In this document: positions 1-9,037 of the stretch, piece after piece
Position numbering within the stretch: position 1 is the first letter of the stretch
Layout: each line of letters starts with the position of its first letter
From: Ardenticatenaceae bacterium
Lineage (GTDB): Bacteria > Chloroflexota > Anaerolineae > Promineifilales > Promineifilaceae
Assembly (NCBI GenBank): GCA_011525915.1
Contig: WYBM01000062.1
Coordinates: 1 to 64,000 of the forward strand
Reading direction: 5' to 3'
Length of the DNA stretch: 64,000 bases
The notes under the pieces: generated by a model
What the model saw: the letters and a program-made list of their open reading frames with translations, nothing else
The model's database searches: none
Told to the model about the DNA's origin: nothing
Program-made: the position numbers and the translations under genes

Positions 1-3000
1 AGCATATCTTCCAGCCAACTTTCATCATCGGCCACGGCCGTGTCCATCTCATCGGCCACCAGGTCAGCTTTTGCTGGCTCCGTCGTTGGTTCGCCGTAAT
101 CCACGGCAAAGGCGGCATCTTCACTGGGGGTGATGGGCGGCGGTTCCATGTCGAACTCAATCTCATCGTCGCCACCCAGCATATCTTCCAGCCAGCTTTC
201 ATCATCAGCCACAGCCGTGTCCAGGTCATCGGCCAGCAGTTCGGCTTCTAGTGGCGCCGCAGATGGTTCGCCATAATCCACAGCAAAGGCGGCATCTTCA
301 CTGGGGGTGATGGGCGGCGGTTCCATGTCAAAATCGACCTCGGCTTCATCTTCAGTCATGGAAAGCAGCCATTCCATAGCCGCGTCCGGATCATCGGGCA
401 TCTCATCTTCCGGCCACACCGCCAGCAGATCGTCCACTTCAGAGATTACGGCCGTATCTGCCAGGTCATCATAATCCACGGCAAAGGCGGCATCTTCACT
501 GGGGGTGATGGGCGGCGGCTCCATGTCAAAATCGATCGCCGCATTGTCCCTGGCTGTCGCCATCAGCCACTCCATGGCCGCATCTGGATCATCGGGCATC
601 TCATCCAGGTCAATATCGGGCACGGCCGTCGTTTCACCCGCAGCCAGGAAACCCGTTTCTACAGCCAGGAGATCTTCATCTTCGTCCCATGTATCAGACA
701 GATCTTCTGCTGTGATACTATCAGGTTCATCGTACGCCACGGCAAAGGCGGCATCTTCGCTGGGGGTGATGGGCGGCGGCTCCATGTCAAACTCAATCTC
801 ACTGTCATCCCCGGCCATCGTTTGCAGCCAGACAAGCGCAGCATCGGGGTCATCTGGCATGTCTAAAACATCAAAATCATCTTCTTCTATGGCCAGTGTT
901 TGTGCCGGCGTCGGTGCCTCGTCTACAGTCAGCAAATCATCAAGCGGTTCCAGTTCCAGCCAGCTGTCCTCTTCAAGATCGGCCGCCCATGGTTCGGGCG
1001 TTACGGCCGCCTCTGCTGCTGGCACCATTTCTTCCAACCAATCTAAGGCTGCGGCCAGTTCAGCATCAGATACCTTGGCCACGCCTCCGGCTGCCACGGG
1101 AAGGACGCCCTCTGCCTTAGCCTGCTGCTCCAGAAAGTTCAGGGCTTCAGCCAGTTCCTGCTCTTCTTCAGGTGGCAATGTTTCTGCCTGCCGGGCAGAA
1201 CCAACCGTTTTGCCCGCCAGCGCTGCCTCCAACAAGGTATCATCAAATTCCGGCCACTCTTCCTGAGGTGCAGCCGACAGGTCATCCATCCAGGCCATGG
1301 CCTCTTCCAGGTCTGCCTGGGCGCTGTCTACCACTTCATCCATCTCATCCGTGGCAGCGCCATGCAGGCTGGGCAGCTCTTCCAATGGCGCGCCCTGACG
1401 GGCCGCCAGCCCTTCCAACCAGGCCATCGCCGCTTCGGGATCATCTTCAGGCGGACCTGCTTGTTCGGCCGCGGCGGCGGCCTCTTCCTCGGCCATTAGC
1501 ACATCCAGCCAACTATCGCCCTCGGCCTTTGTGGTCTCTTCTTCGGCCATATCTACCACGGCCGTTTCCATAAATTCCGTGACGACCTCATCCAGCACAT
1601 CGTCTGGCTTATCCAGGGAGAGGTAAGCAATTTCTTCTTCCAGTAAATCCTCAGCCACCGTGGGCATTTCGTCAACCGGAGTTTCTTGCTGCGCCGCCAA
1701 TTCTTCCAGCCAGGAAATGGCATCATCTAAATCGGCCACTGCTGCATCTGCGCCTATGTCTATCTCTGCAGCTTTGGTCGCTTTGGGCGGTGCAGCCGTT
1801 TCTTCCTCTAACCAATCCAGGCCGGCTTCTGCCGTCACATCCAGGGATATATCTGCCAGATCTTCGTCATCAGGCATATCTGCCAACCAGGCAATATCCG
1901 TCTCAATATCACCGATAGTAGAAGGTTCATCGTCCAGGCTGGAAAGCAACGCCGTCAGGCCCACGGCCGTCAGGTCTTCTTCGACAACGTCAATCTCCGC
2001 CTCACTTTCGGCGGTTCGTTCGGTATCATCCAGGTCAAACAAATCTTCCGAATCCATCATGGCTGGTATGTCACTGGCGGTTTTATCCGTCAGCCAATCT
2101 GGCAAGTTTGATGCTTCCGTTTCAGAGGTTATTTCCTCCGGCCCAGCCGACAGCCAATCTGGAAAACCATCCTCGTCAACAGCAAATAATTCGTCAGAAG
2201 AAATCTCGGGTGCATCGGGGGTGGCCTCTGCTTTTTGTGCGGCCGCGGCCATATCATCAGACAGCGCAAACTCTTCTGACAGCCAGGCGGTTAAGCCACT
2301 TCGGGCAGGCGTTTCGTCTGCTTGCGGGGGAGCATCATCGGCCATCAGCCAATCATCGTCGGCGCTTTCCACCGATTCATTGGCCAGCCAATCGACCATA
2401 GGTGTGGCGTCTGCCAAAATATCAGCCAGGTCATCATCGGCAAACGCTGAAAATTCCAGATCCCCCTCCATTTCCCCGGCGATATCCAGGTCATCTTCGT
2501 CTGCTGCTTCTTGTTCGGCTACCGTATCATCCATGATCGATCCGGACAACCAATCGGGAAGCCCTTCTTCTACGACATCCTCCCCGCCCTCATCTACTGT
2601 GTACTCACCCAACCAGTCAGGCAAAGCCTCTTCATCCGGGGCAACATCCAGGGAGTGATCTGAGGGGATTTCGTCATCCGGGGTAACGGCCGTGCCGGTA
2701 TAGTCACTCAGCCAATCGGGCACGCCTTCAGCCGCCGGTAACAGGTCATCTGCTGGCTGGGGCGCAACCGACGATTCGTCGGCCTCGGCTGAAAGTGCAG
2801 AAAGCCAATCATCCTCCAGATCAGCAAAATCAGCACTGTCATCCATTTCCGGTTCAGGCATTTCAGGTGGGGTTTGCCTGTTCTTCTCCTTATCACCCAT
2901 GGTTACAGCCTCCACTTCACCCAACTCGGCCGGACTGTCTGGTAACAACCAGTCCGGGATTTCATCTTCCTCGCTAATGTCCAGCTCTTCCAGGGACTGC

Positions 3001-5117
3001 GTGGGGAATTGGGGGGCAGACGCTGACGACCCTCTACCTTCCCCAGCAAAATCTGCCAACCAATCACTTTCAGCCCATTCATCGAGCATGTTATCACCGG
3101 CTGCCTCGGCCAACCAGTCACTGTCCAGATCACTGGTCAGAGTGTCAGGTGTGGTCTGCTCCAGGTCATCCAGGGAGACGGCCGTAAAGGGGGCCTCAGC
3201 GGCCGTACTCATGGGCTGTTCATCCCAACCGGCCTCATCCAGGGCGGCCAGCCAGTCATCTTCGGCCGCCATCTCGTCGGCGGCGGCCACCTCATTGGCC
3301 GCCGGCTCTACCACTTCCTCATCAGCGTCGGTCATCAGCCAATTGGTAAGCAGCGAGCCCTTCGCCTCTAATTTTGCCGGTTCCGGTACCGCTTCAGGTA
3401 CGTCAGTAAACCAGTCATCCAGATCATCATCTGGCTCATCGGCACTCAGCAAACCGGTTTGTTGCCGCAGCCAGTCAGGCGTATCATCATAAACGGCCGT
3501 CTCGCTTTCACTTTCAACGGCAATGGATTCCGGCGTCTCAGGCTCGCCAAAGCCGATATTATCTTGCAGCCAGTCGGGGACATCTTCCGCACTGTACTCA
3601 CCCTCATCCCAGCTATCTTCTGCGTGTGGGTCTATCAACCAGCCCGAATCATGGACCGGTTGCTCCACCGCCTGATCGGTATCAAACGCGTCTTCGGCTT
3701 CCGGCACGCTCTCTATGGGTAAGTCATCCGCCAGGTCACTTAACCAATCGGGAATCCCTTCGGCGGCCTCAGGGGCAAGCGTCTCATCATCGTCGTCTGC
3801 AAACCAGCCTTCACCGGCCGCCAGTTGCAAAGAATCCTCGTCCATATCCACTGTATCTGGCTCGGCCACCAGATCATTTAGCCACTCAGGCAGGGCCGTT
3901 TCCTCTGCCGGCAACGCCTGATCAGCCTGACCCACAAACCAGTCAGCATCAACATCGTCAGACGCCGCCGGCGCTATAGACAGATCATTATCTTCGCCAA
4001 AGAGCAGGTTAAAGTCATCAACCGCGGCCTTATCGGCAGGGGTGTCACCGGCTATCTCCGCAAACCAATCAGAGGAAGCCTCTTGCGCCTGGGTTTCATC
4101 CATAAACCAGTCGGTTTCCACTGGCAGTTCTTCGGCGGTAGTCAGGTCATCGTTTACGTCGGCCATCCAATCATAACTGTGCATGCCACTGGGTGATTCA
4201 TGGACAACCTCTGAGTCACGGCCGTATTCAAACTGCTCGCCCATCTCTGCATCAAAGGTCACTTCGCTCATCCACTCGGCGGATGGTCCTTTGGCCGAGA
4301 CCGTCAGCGCCGGTGTGCCATCTAGATCACCCTTGTATTCCAGTTCTATGCTTTCCGGCAAGGGGGGAGCGCCATCTGTGCGGAAGGCCCGGCCTACGGC
4401 CGTATCCAGATCTAACCGCGCTCTATCCAGGCTGGTTAGATCTTGCAACCGCTGCAAATACTTTTGCGACTCACCAATACGCCCCGTTTGCAGCCAGATT
4501 TCTGACAGGATGGCGTTTACCAAAATGCAATTGGGCAGCTTTTGCAGCACATTTAAGCACACTTCTTCAGCATCAATGCGCTGATCATTGCGCCACAACG
4601 CTTCGGCCAGCAGCACTTCCAGGTCTACCCGGTCTTGTGTCTGCTGCAGCGCCTGGCGTAATTCCTGAACTGCCTGCTGGTACAACTCACCCTTAATGTA
4701 AAGCCGGGCCAGGGCGCCAGACGTTAGGGGAATACGATCAACGGCCATATCAGAAAACTGGGCATAGTGCCGCCGTAATTCATCCTGAATAGCCGCATTG
4801 TAGGGTTCAATTTCAAAGGCGCGTTCCAGGTGCCACAGTGCATCATCTGTTTGTGACTCCTCATTGCGAATCACAGAAAGGCCCACGTGGGCAATAAAGT
4901 CGTTGGGGTCCGCACTTAACACGCGCTGAAATAAATCAGCCGCGCCATCATAATCATGCTGTTCCAACAAAGCTTTCGCCAGCAAGCGATAGGTATCAAT
5001 GTGACGCGGGTAAGTTTCTAAGACGTTACGGCAATGGCTGATGGCATCTGAAAACTGGTTTTCTTCGATGAGGTCTTCAATACGCTCAAGGTATTCCTGG
5101 AGGGTTATCGTTGTCAT
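1..5117 (-). CDS. Giant TPR protein with long acidic repeat tail (3' end outside window)
   Basis: The frame stays open on the minus strand from an ATG at 5117-5115 to the window edge, giving about 1705 residues with no stop. A GAGG/CAGG Shine-Dalgarno lies just before the ATG. Residues about 1-240 read as tetratricopeptide repeats: helical pairs with motifs such as LLAKALLEQHDYDGAADLF and ALWHLERAFEIEPYNAAI. From about residue 250 the protein changes to a very Asp/Glu/Ala-rich region in which short DW[LF] or EW[LM] motifs recur, mostly every few tens of residues. Nearest the window edge a longer unit containing MEPPPITPSEDAAFAVDY repeats four times. TPRs usually bind proteins. The acidic tail has no recognised domain and no catalytic motif. 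The Ser-rich plus-strand reading frames over this gene are its shadows. A scaffold role is inference only. Confidence 0.85.
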   Translation of the reverse strand, partial: MTTITLQEYLERIEDLIEENQFSDAISHCRNVLETYPRHIDTYRLLAKALLEQHDYDGAADLFQRVLSADPNDFIAHVGLSVIRNEESQTDDALWHLERAFEIEPYNAAIQDELRRHYAQFSDMAVDRIPLTSGALARLYIKGELYQQAVQELRQALQQTQDRVDLEVLLAEALWRNDQRIDAEEVCLNVLQKLPNCILVNAILSEIWLQTGRIGESQKYLQRLQDLTSLDRARLDLDTAVGRAFRTDGAPPLPESIELEYKGDLDGTPALTVSAKGPSAEWMSEVTFDAEMGEQFEYGRDSEVVHESPSGMHSYDWMADVNDDLTTAEELPVETDWFMDETQAQEASSDWFAEIAGDTPADKAAVDDFNLLFGEDNDLSIAPAASDDVDADWFVGQADQALPAEETALPEWLNDLVAEPDTVDMDEDSLQLAAGEGWFADDDDETLAPEAAEGIPDWLSDLADDLPIESVPEAEDAFDTDQAVEQPVHDSGWLIDPHAEDSWDEGEYSAEDVPDWLQDNIGFGEPETPESIAVESESETAVYDDTPDWLRQQTGLLSADEPDDDLDDWFTDVPEAVPEPAKLEAKGSLLTNWLMTDADEEVVEPAANEVAAADEMAAEDDWLAALDEAGWDEQPMSTAAEAPFTAVSLDDLEQTTPDTLTSDLDSDWLAEAAGDNMLDEWAESDWLADFAGEGRGSSASAPQFPTQSLEELDISEEDEIPDWLLPDSPAELGEVEAVTMGDKEKNRQTPPEMPEPEMDDSADFADLEDDWLSALSAEADESSVAPQPADDLLPAAEGVPDWLSDYTGTAVTPDDEIPSDHSLDVAPDEEALPDWLGEYTVDEGGEDVVEEGLPDWLSGSIMDDTVAEQEAADEDDLDIAGEMEGDLEFSAFADDDLADILADATPMVDWLANESVESADDDWLMADDAPPQADETPARSGLTAWLSEEFALSDDMAAAAQKAEATPDAPEISSDELFAVDEDGFPDWLSAGPEEITSETEASNLPDWLTDKTASDIPAMMDSEDLFDLDDTERTAESEAEIDVVEEDLTAVGLTALLSSLDDEPSTIGDIETDIAWLADMPDDEDLADISLDVTAEAGLDWLEEETAAPPKATKAAEIDIGADAAVADLDDAISWLEELAAQQETPVDEMPTVAEDLLEEEIAYLSLDKPDDVLDEVVTEFMETAVVDMAEEETTKAEGDSWLDVLMAEEEAAAAAEQAGPPEDDPEAAMAWLEGLAARQGAPLEELPSLHGAATDEMDEVVDSAQADLEEAMAWMDDLSAAPQEEWPEFDDTLLEAALAGKTVGSARQAETLPPEEEQELAEALNFLEQQAKAEGVLPVAAGGVAKVSDAELAAALDWLEEMVPAAEAAVTPEPWAADLEEDSWLELEPLDDLLTVDEAPTPAQTLAIEEDDFDVLDMPDDPDAALVWLQTMAGDDSEIEFDMEPPPITPSEDAAFAVAYDEPDSITAEDLSDTWDEDEDLLAVETGFLAAGETTAVPDIDLDEMPDDPDAAMEWLMATARDNAAIDFDMEPPPITPSEDAAFAVDYDDLADTAVISEVDDLLAVWPEDEMPDDPDAAMEWLLSMTEDEAEVDFDMEPPPITPSEDAAFAVDYGEPSAAPLEAELLADDLDTAVADDESWLEDMLGGDDEIEFDMEPPPITPSEDAAFAVDYGEPTTEPAKADLVADEMDTAVADDESWLEDM
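98..810 (-). repeat. Coding repeats, four copies of a PPPITPSEDAAFAVDY unit
   Basis: A block encoding roughly DMEPPPITPSEDAAFAVDY occurs four times, near 101-170, 278-350, 474-535 and 736-805. Start-to-start spacing is about 180, 200 and 260 bp, and the frame is kept throughout. The central DNA stretch, on the plus strand ggcatcttc.ctgggggtgatgggcggcgg, is nearly identical in all four copies, which suggests recent duplication or gene conversion. The linkers between units vary and carry the ESWLEDM or MEWLM type tryptophan motif. Confidence 0.85.
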
Positions 5118-5128
5118 CCTGCCTCGTC

Positions 5129-5160
5129 AACCATTAGGAGTTTTGCACTTCCTAATGGTT
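5129..5160 (-). other. Inverted repeat in the leader of the TPR gene
   Basis: Perfect 11-bp arms, aaccattagga (5129-5139) and tcctaatggtt (5150-5160), enclose a 10-nt loop. The hairpin lies 12 nt upstream of the TPR start codon. No T-tract follows on either strand, so it is not a convincing terminator. A TTGACA hexamer (minus strand, 5179-5174) lies just upstream, but I could not place a good -10 box. The hairpin may be an operator or an mRNA leader structure. Confidence 0.4.
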
Positions 5161-5209
5161 TAAGATTATTTATTGTCAACTTAATGCAAATTATTATGCA
5201 AAGTTTCCT

Positions 5210-6250
5210 TTAATAAATCAAGTGACGCTCCTTTAGCAAATGTAGCAACTCGGTCACGTCTGTTTCGGCCTGGGGCATACTGCCCAGAGGATCACAAATC
5301 TTGTCCTGGTCCAAGAGGGCATACAAGGTATTAAGAATGCCATAGAAGAGGGCGTCTATCTGGTAACCGCCTTCCAAGACAAAGAGGATACGGCCGTGGC
5401 ATAATTTCTGGGCCATGGTCACCAATGCGCGCACAATATGGGCATATCCTGTCAGGCTTAGGCCGGCCATGGCCAGTGGGTCTTGCCAGTGGGCATCATA
5501 CCCCGCAGAAACCAGAATCAACTCTGGCGCAAAGGCCTTGGCTTTAGGCCAGATCACTTCTTGAAAGAGACGACCATAGCCTGCATCGCCGACGTGAGGC
5601 AGCAGCGGAACGTTTAACGTAAACCCGCGGCCCGACCCAATGCCTACCTCGCTGACCCCACCTGTGCCGGGATAAAACATACGAGGCAAGAACAGGTGCG
5701 TAGAGGCGAACAGCACCGACTCGTCCTGAAAGAAGATGTCCTGCGTGCCGTTGCCATGATGCACATCAAAATCCATAATCATGACGCGTTTTACCCCATA
5801 GTTTGCCTGGGCATAACGGGCAGCGGCGGCCACGTTATTAAATAAGCAAAAGCCGCTGATGCTGCTGGTTTCAGCATGGTGACCAGGCGGCCGCACCAGG
5901 GCAAAGCCATTCACAGCGCGGCCTGTCATGATGGCATCTACGGCCGTCAGGCAGCCACCCACAGCCAGGGAAGCTAACTCGTAGGAAACGGCCGTGGCAT
6001 AGGTGTCACCATGATCCAACATCCCCCCACCATGCTGGGAAACCCGGCGCACGAGTTCAATCAAACCCTCTGAATGCACGCGGCGCAAATCTGCCAGTGA
6101 CGCCTGGTGCGGCTCGGCCAGGTGCATCACGTCGGCCAGTACTCCCTGCCCTTCCAGAAAGGGCAGCAAATCTGCCAGACGATGACGCCCTTCAGGGTGT
6201 CCTGGTTTGTGATGCCCGGTTGCCGGCGCGTAAATGATGAGTGTACTCAT
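5210..6250 (-). CDS. Histone deacetylase family protein (acetylpolyamine amidohydrolase/HDAC fold)
   Basis: This is a 346-residue zinc-dependent deacylase of the arginase/deacetylase superfamily, the usual length for bacterial members. The class II signatures are present: HPEGRHRL near residue 18, RPPGHHAE with the tandem catalytic histidines H124/H125, GFCLFNNVA, DFDVHHGNGT with metal ligands D162 and H164, SAGYDAH with the third ligand D252, and LEGGYQ with the transition-state Tyr at 296. Everything needed for catalysis is there. Bacterial homologues act on acetylated polyamines, acetoin-related substrates or protein lysines, and the sequence does not say which. It lies 99 bp downstream of hppA behind a terminator, so it probably has its own promoter. 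Confidence 0.95.
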   Translation of the reverse strand: MSTLIIYAPATGHHKPGHPEGRHRLADLLPFLEGQGVLADVMHLAEPHQASLADLRRVHSEGLIELVRRVSQHGGGMLDHGDTYATAVSYELASLAVGGCLTAVDAIMTGRAVNGFALVRPPGHHAETSSISGFCLFNNVAAAARYAQANYGVKRVMIMDFDVHHGNGTQDIFFQDESVLFASTHLFLPRMFYPGTGGVSEVGIGSGRGFTLNVPLLPHVGDAGYGRLFQEVIWPKAKAFAPELILVSAGYDAHWQDPLAMAGLSLTGYAHIVRALVTMAQKLCHGRILFVLEGGYQIDALFYGILNTLYALLDQDKICDPLGSMPQAETDVTELLHLLKERHLIY

Positions 6251-6279
6251 GCCTCAAATCCTTACCCTTATTATACCCC

Positions 6280-6320
6280 ACAAACAAAGATGGGGTGTGG
6301 CCGCCTGACCACACCCCATC
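6280..6320 (-). terminator. Rho-independent terminator after hppA
   Basis: Perfect 12-bp arms, gatggggtgtgg (6289-6300) and ccacaccccatc (6309-6320), have an 8-nt loop. Read on the minus strand the hairpin is followed by TTTGTTTG. It sits 29 bp beyond the hppA stop codon. Confidence 0.85.
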
Positions 6321-6349
6321 TTATGGCTACAGAGGGGAAGCTTTTTATA

Positions 6350-8659
6350 CTATCCACCAAAAAGAATAGTCATCAACCCCTGCCCTTCGGCCAAAAACGT
6401 TACCAGGCCGGCAAACACTACGGAAGCCATGGCCATCAACTTAATTAAGATGTTGAGTGCTGGCCCGGAAGTATCCTTAAACGGATCCCCAACCGTATCA
6501 CCCACCACGGCGGCTTTATGCGCCGGGGAGCCCTTGCCGCCCAAATGACCTTCTTCAATATACTTCTTGGCGTTATCCCAGGCCCCACCAGAGTTGGCCA
6601 TCATGACAGCCAGGGAGAAACCGGCAGCCAGGGTGCCGGTCAGTAAACCCAGCACACCGGCTACACCAAATAAAACACCTACCAGCACCGGTATCACAAG
6701 TGCCAGCAGCGACGGCGCAATCATTTCTCTTTGAGCGGCCACGGTGCTGATCTCCACGCAGCGGGCGTAATCTGGCCGATCTGTGCCTTCCAAAATACCC
6801 GGTTTTTCGCGGAACTGGCGGCGCACTTCTTCCACCATGCCACCGGCAGCCCGGCCCACGGCACGCATGGTCATCGATGAGAAGTAGAAAGCGGCGGCCG
6901 CGCCCACCATCACCCCGATCAACACAGCGGGGTTCAGGATGGTCACATTGTAATAGGTCATAAAGTCTTGCATGGTCCATTCGGCGATGTTACGGCCGTT
7001 AAATGTTAAACCGGCATCACCATGCAAAATCAGAGAGAGGCGCACTTCTTCCAGGTAAGCGGCCAGCAAAGCCATGGCAGTCAGCGCCGCCGAACCAATG
7101 GCAAACCCTTTACCAATAGCGGCCGTGGTATTGCCTACGGCATCCAACTGGTCTGTGCGGTTACGCACATTCGGCCCCAAGCCAGACATTTCTGCGTTAC
7201 CACCGGCGTTGTCAGCAATAGGGCCATAGGCATCGGTGGCCAGCGTAAAACCAAGCGTTGAAAGCATGGCCACGGCCGCAATACCCACACCATACAGCCC
7301 CATAGAGATGTTTACCAGGCCGCCCATCACGTAAAAACTGAGGGCAATGCCGGTGACAATGGCTGCCACCGGGATGCCTGTAGATTCCATGCCCACAGCC
7401 AGCCCTTCGATCATAAGCGTCGCCGTGCTGGTATTTGCCTGGTCAGCAATGCCCCGTGTAGGTTTACTGGCATGGGAAGTATAATATTCTGTCGCCTTGC
7501 CGATGATAACCCCTACCACCAGACCCACCACAATGGAAAACCAGACCGGCCCAATGTTGGGGACCTGCAATATATACAAAATAGGGAGCGCCAGAATCGC
7601 AATGCCCACAGAACTCACATATAACCCGCGCGACAGCGCATTAATCAATTGGCCCTGGTTTGCTCCTTCCTCAGTACGCACCAGATAAATAGCCAGAATC
7701 GATAAAAACACGCCAACTGCCGCCAGGGCTATGGGGGCCGAGATATAACGCAACTGTAATTGCATGAGCGTCATGCCGGAATCTGCCACAAACGCAGCCC
7801 CAGCCGTGGCTACAGCCGCTACCCCCAGCGCCGATGTTGCCAGAATAGAACCAGCATAAGATTCATACAAATCGGCCCCCATGCCGGCCACGTCACCAAC
7901 ATTATCACCAACGTTATCGGCAATAGTCGCCGGGTTACGTGGATCGTCTTCGGGGATGCCAGCTTCCACCTTACCCACCAGGTCGGCGCCTACGTCAGCC
8001 GCCTTGGTGTAAATACCGCCGCCCACACGAGCAAACAACGCATACGTCGAAGCGCCCATCCCAAAACTCAGCATAGTTGCCGTAATAATGGGTAAGGGGT
8101 TTCCAGTAATCATAATGAACCCACCATTGGGCAAGAAAGATGGCAGTGCATAGTAAAGAATCAGGAACCAGGCAGAAATATCCAAAAGGGCAAAACCAAC
8201 AACCACCAGCCCCATGACAGCGCCAGCCCGCAAGGCCACCCGCAAGCCGGCATCCAGGCTGTTACTGGCGGCGTGGGCCGTGCGGGCCGAAGCGTTGGTG
8301 GCCGTTTTCATGCCAAAAAAACCACACAACGCCGAGAAAAAACCGCCGGTGATAAAGGCTACAGGCACAATTGGGTTTTGTAACTCCAAAAATGCCATCA
8401 CACCAAAAACAACAAAAAGCACCACAAAAACTATGGCTACCACACGGTATTGACGCGACAAATAAGCCATAGCGCCCTCGCGCACTGCCTGGGCGATCTC
8501 TATCATTTTAGGCGTACCTTCGCTTTCCTTCATGACCTGCCGGTAGAAGTACCAGGCAAAAACAAGGGCCACAACGGCACCAACAGGACCCAGCCACCAG
8601 ATAAGGGGCAATGGTTCCTGGGCCACAGTTTGGGTTGTTATAGAAAATAATGCATCCAT
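6350..8659 (-). CDS. hppA: Membrane-bound K+-dependent pyrophosphatase (cation-pumping)
   Basis: This integral membrane pyrophosphatase couples PPi hydrolysis to export of H+ and/or Na+. About 769 residues and many hydrophobic helices fit the family. The active-site motifs are intact: DVGADLVGKVEAGIPEDDPR, NVGDNVGDVAGMGADLYESY, DAYGPIADNAGGNAEMSG and GDTVGDPFKDTSGPALN. The segment GNTTAAIGKGFAIGSA carries the Ala and Gly that mark K+-dependent members; K+-independent ones have Lys and Thr there. Whether it pumps H+ or Na+ cannot be decided by eye. I chose ATG 8659 because GGAGG lies 11 nt upstream. A TTG six codons earlier overlaps that Shine-Dalgarno. A terminator follows the gene. Confidence 0.97.
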   Translation of the reverse strand: MDALFSITTQTVAQEPLPLIWWLGPVGAVVALVFAWYFYRQVMKESEGTPKMIEIAQAVREGAMAYLSRQYRVVAIVFVVLFVVFGVMAFLELQNPIVPVAFITGGFFSALCGFFGMKTATNASARTAHAASNSLDAGLRVALRAGAVMGLVVVGFALLDISAWFLILYYALPSFLPNGGFIMITGNPLPIITATMLSFGMGASTYALFARVGGGIYTKAADVGADLVGKVEAGIPEDDPRNPATIADNVGDNVGDVAGMGADLYESYAGSILATSALGVAAVATAGAAFVADSGMTLMQLQLRYISAPIALAAVGVFLSILAIYLVRTEEGANQGQLINALSRGLYVSSVGIAILALPILYILQVPNIGPVWFSIVVGLVVGVIIGKATEYYTSHASKPTRGIADQANTSTATLMIEGLAVGMESTGIPVAAIVTGIALSFYVMGGLVNISMGLYGVGIAAVAMLSTLGFTLATDAYGPIADNAGGNAEMSGLGPNVRNRTDQLDAVGNTTAAIGKGFAIGSAALTAMALLAAYLEEVRLSLILHGDAGLTFNGRNIAEWTMQDFMTYYNVTILNPAVLIGVMVGAAAAFYFSSMTMRAVGRAAGGMVEEVRRQFREKPGILEGTDRPDYARCVEISTVAAQREMIAPSLLALVIPVLVGVLFGVAGVLGLLTGTLAAGFSLAVMMANSGGAWDNAKKYIEEGHLGGKGSPAHKAAVVGDTVGDPFKDTSGPALNILIKLMAMASVVFAGLVTFLAEGQGLMTILFGG

Positions 8660-8880
8660 ATTGTCATCAGCCTCCAAGTTTATTTTCTCCTGCTTCTGGG
8701 TTGAATTTTTGATCAGGCGGCTCTTTGATACAGGTTTTGCTTATGGCAAAACCACGTCTGCCTTGTAACCGCTATTTACTTTTCAAGACTATGAGAGTTT
8801 CCCACCTGTATGTTAGAGTGGAAATGCCCCGTCACCGGGGCACATTCGCGCTGATTGTAACGAATGGCACAAATGCTGTC
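8660..8880. other. Upstream region of hppA with two small hairpins
   Basis: This spacer holds no gene. It contains ggttttgc/gcaaaacc (8733-8740 and 8746-8753, 5-nt loop) and tgccccg/cggggca (8825-8831 and 8836-8842, 4-nt loop). Both would be in or near the 5' leader of hppA. Neither is followed by a T-tract on the minus strand. I could not fix a promoter with confidence. Confidence 0.4.
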
Positions 8881-8917
8881 AAAGAAAAAGGTGGATCAAG
8901 CTCTTTGATCCACCTTT
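8881..8917 (-). terminator. Rho-independent terminator of the TRAP binding-protein gene
   Basis: Perfect 13-bp arms, aaaggtggatcaa (8887-8899) and ttgatccaccttt (8905-8917), have a 5-nt loop. On the minus strand they run into TTTCTTTG. It lies about 120 bp past the stop codon of the binding protein. Confidence 0.8.
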
Positions 8918-9037
8918 AGTATCACCAATTTAATGTTACGCCCACAAAACAAGAACCCCGCTCAAAGGGTAGCTGGTACCCCAACTGCCAGAAAGGTGAG
9001 CAGCTGTTTCCAGACAGTTTACCGGGTTGTGGCTGGT

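Noticed and set aside
505..4584. Several Ser-rich or Pro/Arg-rich open frames on the plus strand (for example 505-1266, 1660-2658, 2899-3492)
   Set aside because: They are antisense shadows of the acidic TPR gene. Asp/Glu codons read backwards give Ser/Val/Ile-rich frames. None has a ribosome site or recognisable domain.
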